In this document: positions 7,651 to 17,500 of the stretch, piece by piece
How positions within the stretch are numbered: position 1 is the first letter of the stretch
How the letters are laid out: each line of letters begins with the position of its first letter
IMG/VR virus record: IMGVR_UViG_3300002514_000190
Location: 1-27,838 of that record
From: a virus
Length of the DNA: 27,838 nt
Reading direction: 5' to 3' (one strand)
Notes under the pieces: generated by a model
Databases searched by the model: none
What the model was told of the DNA's origin: nothing
What the model saw: only the letters and a program-made list of their open reading frames with translations
Made by a program: the position numbers and the translations under genes

Positions 7651-10599
7651 TTATTTCTCAACAATATGGGGTCGCATGGTAGTCGACATCCCTATCTTAA
7701 CTACACTCTTATCCGAAATTCGCACCGGCGGAAGCAATGGCAGCGTGATTTGAGACGGCGCAACGTTGGCAAGAGGTGTATCAATATTAGAAGTAACATT
7801 TTTAGTAGTTCTGTGGAGCACTGACTCAACTTGTCTAAAATATCCTCGATAAGGTAGGTGAGCTCGACGGCCCGGGGCTGTTGGTAAAGAACCTATCATA
7901 AAAAGGTTATCATATCCTTCCAAATCTAAACTATTTCCACCATTGGTAACATTCGTTGTAGGTTGTAGCCGGCATAATAATAAAGAGTTATTACTCTGTG
8001 CTTGATTATATATCTCTTTCGTCATTATGTTCCAGAGGGGCTGATCCAATAATATATCTCCCTCAGGATTGGTTGCAAATCCTTGAAAGTATTGAACTTG
8101 TTGAACAGAATTCAAACTAATAGTGCTTGTGGCCAAATTATTTTCTTGTACAATAAAAGGATTGTCGGAAATTTTCTTTGCGGCTAGAGATCCTGCGATA
8201 CCTATAATATTTTTTACTGCTACTTTTTGTGTGAAAGATGCAACTTGTGAATTTATTAAGCTTTTCGCAAGGGCAGATTCTTGAATCGCGGCTTTGGTGG
8301 CCGAGCAGAGAGGAAAAGCATACTGCATGTTCTGCTCGGTGGACCCTGAAGTCTGCGCGCTCTTATAAGTATCTTCTGAAGCAAATGCCGATCCAGTAGA
8401 AAGGTATTTGCTGGAGTCTGTTAATTGAAGATCGGTGGCCATGGAAAGAGTAGGGGTCGAAAGATTTCTCGTTAGTGTAATGTCTTCTTTAAGAGGCTGG
8501 ATAGAAATCCCGCTCAATCGCAATAGGCCGGTAGTTTCTTCAGAGGGTGATGCTAAGGGTGAGTTGGTCACCTGAAAAGATAGTGCAGGCGTCTGGGGCT
8601 TCTTTTTGGCGTGAAGAAGGTCGGTTATGTTATCAATCCCCACTTGGAAAGTATTCGTCTCAATAATATTAGTAGGAGTTTTAATCCGCGCGGGAGTAAG
8701 GTATCCAGGTTTATTTACTTGTTGACTGTTGGGGGCGCTCACTCCAAACTTACCAATTTCATTATTAATTCGAGTATTGAAAGCAGCAAAACTCAACCCG
8801 CTTAGTGCGGGGCCCTGTTGAACCAATGTTTCATCCAAATAATCAAATCCTGTTTGCGCATCTGATTTATTTTGGTATACATTAGGAAAAACCATGTGGA
8901 AAGAAATCCGCTGCGCGTTGGGGGCCATAGAATTAATCTTAGATCTTACGCTGAACTTCTGGTTACTTTTTCCAAGGGTGGAAGGATTGATCATAGCGTT
9001 TATAGAACTATAGAACCGACTCACGAGCTCTGCAACTTCATGCATACTTTCAGTATTCCCATTGATTGGGTTGGCCATGGCCAGTAGATTTTTTCTCCAC
9101 TCATCAATGCTTTGTTGGCCGAATGCGTCGTGGCCAAAAATAAAAGTAACACAAGACAAGTAATAATCAATTAGTTCTTTCCATGCCTTATCTTGTTGCA
9201 AAAACTTACTTTGCATTTGAACTCGTTGCGACACCGCATGTTTGCCGCCAAATCCTTTTTCATAAAAGGCGCGTTTGAGCCACGAAATATAAGCAATAAG
9301 CCGTATATTGAGTCCCTTCATAAAAGTATGGAGAGCATGCGCACTATTATCCACTGCATCCATATGTAAAGAATATTCATAAACACCCATATCTTTAGAA
9401 GACATTTCTATATCTGTGGCAACATAAGTGGTAACACCTGGCGCTTGATTGGCAAAATTTATGGTACTCACTGTTCTGTCTGTTATAGAGGAAACAAGCT
9501 TAGGGCTCTCTAATTGTTTAACACCACAAATATTAAGTTTGCCAGGTGTTAGAGAATTAGATGAAATATTCATTCGAATTCGAGTGCGAAAGACTCTAAT
9601 ATTTTCAACTTTAAAACAACTATTTAGCGCTTCCTTGTTTGTGAACAAAAAATTCATTTTAGTATTGGCTTGCACAAAATGTTTATAATTTATAGAAAAA
9701 AGCACCTTAAGGACGTTACCTGTGGTTCTAGAGTAATGAGCGTCGGACACCCCATTATTGCCTTTTTTAACAATATTTCGGGCAACTTCAAAATCCTTTG
9801 TTATGCGGCTATTTAATGTTTGCATTTGTTTGGTCAGGCCCGACAAAAGTCGGTCTTGTTGACGCATGAACGATTTATCCTGCAGTTTCTGATTAGAAAC
9901 GGTGTTTATCTTAAGAGGGGGATGATGTTCAGTCGCATCGTGCCGCGAGCCGGCCATAGTAGTCCCTTGATGTATGTGGACAGGGCCGTCCCAGATTTCG
10001 CCCTCCTTCCCGTATCCCGCTACGGTTTCTTGGAGTGTATATACGATTCCTACAGGACTTGCACGATTAGAAACATATATCGTTTCAACTGCTGGGGTAC
10101 CAAGTTTAATAGACTTAATCTTTGTACTAACTCCGGAATTTGTAATATCCTGTGGGTTTACGGCGTAGGCCACAGCATATATGTATAGGTTGGGCCAGAG
10201 TCCTTGGTCGAGCGGAGCAGGCCGGAAGGTGATCTTCTTTTGGGCAATCCCGGTGGCCAATTTGGGGTCTAATAACGTGATCTCGTCAAATGATTTTACC
10301 CCCCCTGACTCATCACCCAATAAATACACTTTCATGAAATCGGATGTTTGTTTAGTGTCATCGAGAATACAATGTTTAGCATAGGATTCATGCTGCATAA
10401 ATTTTTGAATAATGCTATCATCATCGGTCATGATCACCATGACTCTATATGGGGTAGTTTTAGTCCAAGTGGACGGAATTCGATATAAGAAATCAATCTT
10501 TACATCATTGACTCCTTTTTCAGGAATAGAATCAAAAATAACCTGGTCAACAATAACATTGGGAAGACCATGTTTGAATATCCCGGGGGCAACTTGCAT
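7651..10599 (-). CDS. Large virion structural protein (about 982 residues)
   Basis: I place the start at the ATG at 10599, which overlaps the previous stop as TAATG and has GAGGA nine bases upstream. The alternative GTG at 10605 would add two residues but leaves only three bases of spacing. The N-terminus (MQVAPGIFKHGLPNVIVDQV) is followed by a beta-rich first 200 residues. Around residues 190-220 there is an unusual Trp/Pro/His cluster, GEIWDGPVHIHQGTTMAG then HDATEHHPPLK. Next comes a helical stretch, NQKLQDKSFMRQQDRLLSG to about residue 280, possibly coiled coil. I recall a similar W-x-GPVH plus NQKxQD arrangement in structural proteins of T4-like and other large phages but cannot name the family. 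The C-terminal half is Ser/Thr/Gln-rich and beta-like. No enzyme motif is seen. Its size and location favour a baseplate or tail-fibre scaffold. Confidence 0.8.
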   Translation of the reverse strand: MQVAPGIFKHGLPNVIVDQVIFDSIPEKGVNDVKIDFLYRIPSTWTKTTPYRVMVIMTDDDSIIQKFMQHESYAKHCILDDTKQTSDFMKVYLLGDESGGVKSFDEITLLDPKLATGIAQKKITFRPAPLDQGLWPNLYIYAVAYAVNPQDITNSGVSTKIKSIKLGTPAVETIYVSNRASPVGIVYTLQETVAGYGKEGEIWDGPVHIHQGTTMAGSRHDATEHHPPLKINTVSNQKLQDKSFMRQQDRLLSGLTKQMQTLNSRITKDFEVARNIVKKGNNGVSDAHYSRTTGNVLKVLFSINYKHFVQANTKMNFLFTNKEALNSCFKVENIRVFRTRIRMNISSNSLTPGKLNICGVKQLESPKLVSSITDRTVSTINFANQAPGVTTYVATDIEMSSKDMGVYEYSLHMDAVDNSAHALHTFMKGLNIRLIAYISWLKRAFYEKGFGGKHAVSQRVQMQSKFLQQDKAWKELIDYYLSCVTFIFGHDAFGQQSIDEWRKNLLAMANPINGNTESMHEVAELVSRFYSSINAMINPSTLGKSNQKFSVRSKINSMAPNAQRISFHMVFPNVYQNKSDAQTGFDYLDETLVQQGPALSGLSFAAFNTRINNEIGKFGVSAPNSQQVNKPGYLTPARIKTPTNIIETNTFQVGIDNITDLLHAKKKPQTPALSFQVTNSPLASPSEETTGLLRLSGISIQPLKEDITLTRNLSTPTLSMATDLQLTDSSKYLSTGSAFASEDTYKSAQTSGSTEQNMQYAFPLCSATKAAIQESALAKSLINSQVASFTQKVAVKNIIGIAGSLAAKKISDNPFIVQENNLATSTISLNSVQQVQYFQGFATNPEGDILLDQPLWNIMTKEIYNQAQSNNSLLLCRLQPTTNVTNGGNSLDLEGYDNLFMIGSLPTAPGRRAHLPYRGYFRQVESVLHRTTKNVTSNIDTPLANVAPSQITLPLLPPVRISDKSVVKIGMSTTMRPHIVEK

Positions 10600-10613
10600 T
10601 AGCACGGTTCCTC
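10597..10613 (-). promoter_or_regulatory. Shine-Dalgarno and TAATG coupled start
   Basis: The final codons of the 331-residue gene (Glu-Glu-Glu-Pro-Cys-stop) contain GAGGA at 10613-10609. The TAA stop at 10601-10599 shares its last A with ATG at 10599-10597. Spacing from GAGGA is nine bases to this ATG and three to the upstream GTG at 10605. The site therefore decides the start of the 982-residue protein and indicates termination-reinitiation coupling. Confidence 0.65.
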
Positions 10614-11594
10614 TTCGTCAGTGGTATACAGATCTCTAACAATATTAAGACGACTAGAGTTAGTAAGAACTGCCTCGGGCGTTAGCCCTACTGTATTTAG
10701 AATCTCAGCAGGAATATTAGCATCGCGATATATGTTCATATAATATTCAACGTTTGCGACGTCCCCAGATAATAGCGAAAGAGGCGCCGTAATGGTTTCT
10801 GCATCATTAGGCAAGAAGTTCATTTGTACCAAACTGGTGGTACTCCCCGACACGCTGCTGGATAGTGACACATGATATACTTCCATATCAAAATTTTCGC
10901 GTTCGAAGGTCGAGTTCTTTTCTAAAATATCCAGTACCAAATAATTTTCTATCAATGCCAGTCTCACTGGAATGTCTCCACTCGAAGCAGTGGGTAACAT
11001 CGGACTTATAGCCCGCGGGTCGGCTTCTGGGCCGAAATAAAGCTGATAATCTAAGTTGATATTCAATTGAGGGATCTCTGTAATAATCCCGTTGAGTGAC
11101 CCCGTTATCATGCTGCTTGTAAGATTGGTGACCATATAGCCTTGGCTGGATGAGATGGTGGTAGCGTTACGATTCAAAAGATTGACCGACCACGCAGGAT
11201 CATATTGAGAGGTCAGGGCCGCTGTTCCCAAAGGAAAGGCTGCCACATTTGCCACATTCTCAAACGGTTGTTGCATATTGAAGTTGTCTACTTTGTTGGC
11301 TGGATCTGAGTTTTCCTGCCAGTTGGAAGATGTAACATTCTGTAAAAATTGATCCACTCGGGTCTGGGCCCCTGAACGATTCGAAATCACCTTCAAGTTG
11401 GGTGTATCGTATCGGATGCGCCGGTCGGTGGCATTTTGGATTTCATTGCCGCCGGCATAACGATCGTTATAAAGGATATCGTCGTCAAAAAAAGCATAAT
11501 AGGTGGGGTTTAACGCGCCGAGAGATAATAAATACTTCCCATATTCAGTAAGCTGCAGTTCTATAACCTCTTCTTTTTTATTGAAAAATTCCAT
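10599..11594 (-). CDS. Phage structural protein with an N-terminal motif shared with the 326-residue protein
   Basis: This 331-residue protein starts MEFFNKKEEVIELQLTEYGK, then YLLSLGALNPTYYAFFDDDI and LYNDRY. I recall this N-terminus as a conserved signature of an unnamed structural family in large phages. The same skeleton (MxF, aliphatic pair, LTxxGxxxLxxG, aromatic/Phe, DDxI-Y) opens the 326-residue protein at 3742. The rest is acidic and Asn/Ser-rich, with no membrane segment or enzymatic motif, and ends DLYTTDEEEPC. The acidic tail codons double as the Shine-Dalgarno for the next gene. The ATG abuts the TAA of the giant gene (TAAATG). Its own Shine-Dalgarno, AGGGGA, lies in the codons for the giant protein's Lys-rich C-terminus. 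A role as connector between baseplate and the giant protein is conceivable, but only from position. Confidence 0.82.
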   Translation of the reverse strand: MEFFNKKEEVIELQLTEYGKYLLSLGALNPTYYAFFDDDILYNDRYAGGNEIQNATDRRIRYDTPNLKVISNRSGAQTRVDQFLQNVTSSNWQENSDPANKVDNFNMQQPFENVANVAAFPLGTAALTSQYDPAWSVNLLNRNATTISSSQGYMVTNLTSSMITGSLNGIITEIPQLNINLDYQLYFGPEADPRAISPMLPTASSGDIPVRLALIENYLVLDILEKNSTFERENFDMEVYHVSLSSSVSGSTTSLVQMNFLPNDAETITAPLSLLSGDVANVEYYMNIYRDANIPAEILNTVGLTPEAVLTNSSRLNIVRDLYTTDEEEPC

Positions 11595-14500
11595 TTACTT
11601 CCCCTTCTTCTTTTTTATCTTACCGTCAAATCCTTTAGACTCCGGCTTACCGTCTGCCTCAAAGCGAGGGGGCGCGGGGGGTTTGCCCTGGTCGGGGAGA
11701 TCCCAATCGGCTGGTTTTTTTCCGTCGGCTTTTTTATTATCTAGTGAGCTTTTCAGATTCGGTGGCATGGGCGCTGCACTTATGCGTTTTCTTCCTTCCT
11801 GAGTACGAGAGTCGTCGCGGCAGGCGGAGCTGTTAAACTTTGGAGCGGTTAGGGGATCATAATCAATAGTAATAGTCTCAGGCGAAGTGGCGTCGCGGGA
11901 TGCCCATTGGACATTTTCTTCAAGTTGGACCAATTCAACCAAAGATGCATAATCATAGGGCCAGTTATAGCTATATTTTTCGGTAATAGAAGCAGCTAAG
12001 GCGCCAGTATGCGGTGTAACCATAGCTCGACGGTTTCTTTCGAAATCGACTGCGACGCGTTTCTTCACCTTGAAAACCATCCACTGTAGTTCACTGGTGC
12101 CTTCTAATAAAATCTCTAGTAATTCTTTTTCTTCAACAATAACTTCAGAAGTTTCAAATTTAGTGCCTATAGTGGGGAGCAGGTTTTGCCACATATCACC
12201 TAGATCTTGCTGAGACATAGCGGCACTAAATTCGAATACATACATTAAAATTGGGTCGACCGTATCAAACTTAGTAAAATCTAGGCGGGGAGGGAAATTG
12301 TATTTCTTCATCGCGAGTTCTAAGTTCTTATAAGTTACACTAATGCTGTGTTCCTTGTCCGACAAATCAATAAACTTGCGTCGGTTGTTGTGGATTTCGA
12401 ATGGAACAGCAACAACGGCTTCTTCCCACTTAAACTCTTTCTTTAGGGCGCCGACGCGTTGTTGTTGACCAACTGGAAATCCTACAATCTTTCCTAAGTT
12501 GTTGGATGATCCAGTAGTAGTCGTGTCTAGGATAGCAAACACACCTTCCTTCGCTTTAGAGGGGACCGTCGCATATTGACGCCAGATACACTTGGTACCC
12601 AGGTCGCGGTATTGCTGGACTCCTGATGCCAGTCCGTACTTTGGGTTATAAGCGACTGGTGGCTTAGAAGCCGACGCGGCAGCGACATTCAAAATTGGTG
12701 TTTCATACTTGCTTTGGATCAGCCACCTAAATTTTTGTTCATTTGTGCCAGGAGGCACTTCGGTGATTTTCTCCATCAAATTATAACATTCATCAACCAT
12801 CATTTTTCCTACGTTGCCGCTGACATACACGGCCGGGTGGTTGATGGAACGATGTGATCGGTCCAGATTCATAGTAAGATTGGAAAATATTTCATCAACT
12901 GTCGGCTTCCCGTCATAAGAAGCTGTGTAGACAAGTTCCGCCTGACCGACACCGTTATAATAAGGAGGGGTAACATGGTCGAAGGTCGGATAATATTTAA
13001 ATCCGTTCCCCGGGGTGGGGTCCATTTCGTAGCCCAACAGAGGGGCTCCGAAGCCGGCTTCTCTTTGAGCCATCTCGAAAGTCTCCCGGTCGGGGAGATA
13101 TGAGCCACTATACGACGTGCGCAGCACTTTGAACTGTAGGGTGTACACCTCGCCTTTTTTTACCGTACCAAAGTCTTCTTCGCGCGCCGATACAAAAGAA
13201 GAAAACTCATTTGTAAAAACATCAGAGGTAGCACACAAAAAATTATCCATTGCAAGGGTATATAATTTCTTAGTTTCAAAATTACTAATGGTGATGAAGG
13301 CCTGCCCCTTGCCGGGAGTGGCAATCGATGTAGAGTTTTGCAAAAAGGAAGATATGCCATGTGCTTCGCTCTGAGAGGGGGCCGAATCGACCAAATTAGG
13401 GTAGGCGCTTTGGCCATTGAGTTTCAATAAATTCTCCTCATTAAAGAAAGTAGTCGGTCTATAGAGTGTCTCAAAAGGTACTCTATTTATGACGTAGTAA
13501 CGATTCGCGGCGTTGCCTTTCGCATTAGCCACCATACAATCACGGAAACCGATGATGGCGTCAGCTGGCGACTGCTCGGGTAAGCGATTATCGAATACAA
13601 CACCAGCTTGAGCAACGTTTGGTTGGATCCAGCCTCCGGAATGCATGGAATCAACGGAGGTGGCTGTCTTGTGGATCTTTTCGTTGACGATACAAAAATT
13701 AGAACACGCGAGGCCGGATTTGATGGTATTGTACATTATGCCTGGTGCGAATAGGGGCTCCATCGCAATTCTCATGGAGTGCGCGCGCGGTGCGTTTGTG
13801 TTCTGGATTACCGCGCCCATCGATTGGGAAAATAAAGCAGCCAATTCTAAAGTACGTTCAGAAGGATAGAAACCCTTATAAGGTAAAAATTTCAAAAACG
13901 CTCTGCAACTCAAACTAATTTTATCTCGCACAATGGTAAGATCACCGGACCGCTGTTCGTTTAGATCATCATCCACCACAGAAAAATATTTCAAAAAGTC
14001 TGAATTGCTATAGATTTTATAGAAATTAGAATCCCTACTGTCCGGATAGGTGGCACCCGTCAGAGAAAAAATATTATCTAGTGGGGCCAAGAAATCTCCC
14101 TGATTCTTATCAATATATACAGGCATCAACTCACTTATCCTGAATTCGGGCACAATTGAATAGTCTTTTCCGGAAGATCGGATATGATCCCGGTAAGTTT
14201 GTGGCGCCTGATAGGGCTCTTTATTAGCCTGAGTCGCTGCGAGGAACTCCCCATCGCCGGCGACGATCGCACTGTTGACATGAATAGTACCAGACCCCAG
14301 GGCTATTGGCATTTCCAGAATAGGGCTCGCCCGCAGAACACCAGGAGTGGCGTAAGAAGACCGCGGACCATGGGAAAACCGGGAATAATTATTTTGTAAT
14401 TCTCCGGCGCCGTCGATGGTGTTTACCTCCGGGAAAGTAGTGGTAAAATTATTATGACCATCAAGAGGCCAAATACTTTGACTTAGAGTCGACGCGCCCA

Positions 14501-17500
14501 TTGCGTTTGGAACCGCCGGTGCTCCCAACGCACTCCGCTCGTCTCGAAGCTTATTCCATATATTATCAATAGTAAACTGAGTCCGCTCTCGAATTTGATT
14601 GCTGTAGGCATTCTGAGCCGTTGGATAAACGCGCTGAATATAGTTGGCCACCAAACTGAGGCCGCTATTCACCGCAAAGTCGGCTATAGTATTATAGGAA
14701 TGGCCGTCGTCCACGATTTTGCTCAAATTCAGTCGGTTATTGAGACCCTGGTTGGTGAAGTATTCTAAATTATTGGCATAACTAACTTGCAGAGAAATGT
14801 TGTTGGCAGCATCTGAGTCAACTGTATTATCTTGGAAAGCAAAATAAACCGGCTTATTGTGGCTCACTACGGGGCGCTCAACATAATCAACAAATGTGGT
14901 GGACTTCAGGCCGCGGTCATAGCCACGTTGTCCAGAGGACACCAAAGTTGAGCCAGAATAAATATACGACATCTTTGGAACCCATGGAGGGGGTAGCAAC
15001 ACACCAATCTTGTTGGCTTTACGGAGTGCGCGGGCGACCTTGGTTTCTCCAGTTCGAATTTGCTTCCATGTAGGCCAGCCGTATGGGCCGTTGCGGTTGT
15101 TGGTGAGGATGTTGAGTCCGTCGACACTGTTGGGGCTGAAGCGTACAAGTTCCAGAGCGCTTCCTGTGCCGATTGTTCCCGCGCCGGACCAGAAGGACGT
15201 CCGGTTTTGGATAACACTGGTAGTATCGCCCCGGGTGGGGGAGCGCTCGGTGCCATCGCCGCCGGTGTTGGCGGGGAACGGATTCATGCGATACCAGGCT
15301 GCTAAGTCCGACCCGGCGCCGCCAAGAGCCGATGATTCTATATTAAAGGGGCGTCCTCCATTATATAAAGTAAGTACGTTGGCGGCAGATAACTCCTTTT
15401 CCCATATTCCAACATCACATATATATCCATCCCAGCCTTTGTCGCCATAATTTCCTATCGTCACGTAGTCGTCGCCGGAGATGTCGTCAACGCCCGCTCC
15501 GGGTGTGTCTGTCCCTTGTACCACTCCATCTAAATACAATGTCAGAGTATTAGTACCGATAGCGGTGCCTCCATCATAAGCAGCCACGACATGATACCAG
15601 CGATTGAGTTCAATGCGCTCGGAAAGGACCTCGCCGTAGGTAAACCCGGCTTCCATATGCCATACGATTTTGTGGTCACCCCAATTCATTCCCAGCACCC
15701 GGTTTGTGCCTAGGGCAATAATCTTGCCCTGATCTACCGGGCCGTAGCCGGTGGCATAGAACCAGGCCGAAACAGTAAAAGCAAGAGCATTAATACCGCT
15801 ATTTCCTATACGGGCGTCCCACGTGGCGGCGGTGCCGAAATCAATTTGGGAAGTACTTCCATTAAACTTGCCAGAATACGTGCCCACATCAAGAGGGGAA
15901 TATTCATTGGCACGTAAAAGATGAGTCTTCTCGTCAACAGTATCGACAACCATACGACCCGCATAACCTGCAAAATTCTGTTTATAGGACTCCCCGTAAT
16001 AATCTGCTGCTGGCATAACAGCGCCGGAGATCAGTTGTGTAAAGCTTCGAGCGTCACCGCACCTTGGGGCTTCCAGACCAAAGATGGTGGACCCCGATTT
16101 CATCGACGCGTCTACCCAGGAATATTGTTCCGTCGACCTCGGGATCTGATGTTGTATATAGAGGTTGTCATATGTCTTCTCTAGGGCAACAGTCACAGGG
16201 AGATGATGTAGACCAGTCGGTAGTGTTAAATCTGTAGCTGTCCCGTCAGTGCTCGCCGGCGGGTTCGGCGCGGAATTCAAAATTGTGGCAGTACTGTCAC
16301 CCACGGCAGTATTAAAACTATACCAAGCAATCAAACCGTTCATCACGCTTTGGTCGGTAAATAATCCTCTTTGGGGGCGTCTAGCGACTCGTCCCGCATT
16401 ATATATAACACTCGCTTCTCCGGCAGTTAGAGCGCGGTCCCAGATTCCACAGTTTTGGATATAACCGTCCCAAGTGCTGACGAAGAAACCTTCATTGCCG
16501 ATGTAACCGTTGAGCCCCCCGATCGCCGAGGGACTGCCCATAGGTACGCCGACGTTTGTATCAAGGACTCCATCAATATACATGTCAATGTCCCCCCCTA
16601 TGCCGCCGGAATATGTTGCAACCACGTGGTACCACTTATCAAAATCTAGGGCGCTTGAGTCGGTGTAGCCGTCCGGGACAAAGGCAATAGCCATTTTCAT
16701 CCTCAACTTACCGGCATTCCAGAGGAGTTGGCGATCGGAGCTTGCAAAACTGAATACGTTCCCGTTGCCGCCCTCTCCTGCACTTTTTGCATAAACCCAT
16801 GCCGACAAGGTAAACGCCTTGGCGTCGGCGCCGGCGCCCCCAATCAAAGAGTCCCAAACCGTATCTGTTCCAATGTCCACTCGACTATCTGCCCCGTCAA
16901 ACTCACCGGTGCACCTAGTCACTTCTTTTATAACAGTACGGCCATTTCTGTTGGTCTTATGCCACGAGGGGAGGGTGACATAGCTACTAGAAGGCACAGA
17001 GCCGTACGCGGCGTCATGGCCGAACTGTCCACAGTGGAGCGTTGCCCGCTGATCGAGTCCGCGGAGCTTGTTGATCTGGTCTCGGACTGTAATGGTTTTG
17101 CCAAACACCGAAGTGTCAATTGAAGCGGAGCCCGAAAGACCATAATTACGAATAGAGAGATTGTGATACGGTAGGGCGTTGTACACCGATAATGATTCAT
17201 GAGCCGGGTCCATATATCCTCTGGACATGACCTCATAGCCGCTGCCGGCGAAACGGTTGACGATAATAGACTGGTTGGAGTTGTCTCCGGATCTGTTGGG
17301 GAGGGCGTAGTTGAGGCCACTGTTAATGTACTTAAATGGGGCCGTTTTATGAATGGGGGGGGCCGAGTAAAGGGTGATATCACGATTCCCTATTTGATCG
17401 TAAATGGTCGTGCTGTCATCGCCGGCGCCATTGCCCATACGCCACCAAGCCAATGGGGCCAGTGCTGCCAAATCGAGTTGAATACCATTGTTGTAAAGAG

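Noticed and set aside
15010-15450. Cluster of plus-strand open frames over the LamG region (also 16728-17123, 18606-19390)
   Set aside because: Open antisense frames are expected where GC is higher. The minus strand encodes clear LamG motifs across all of them.
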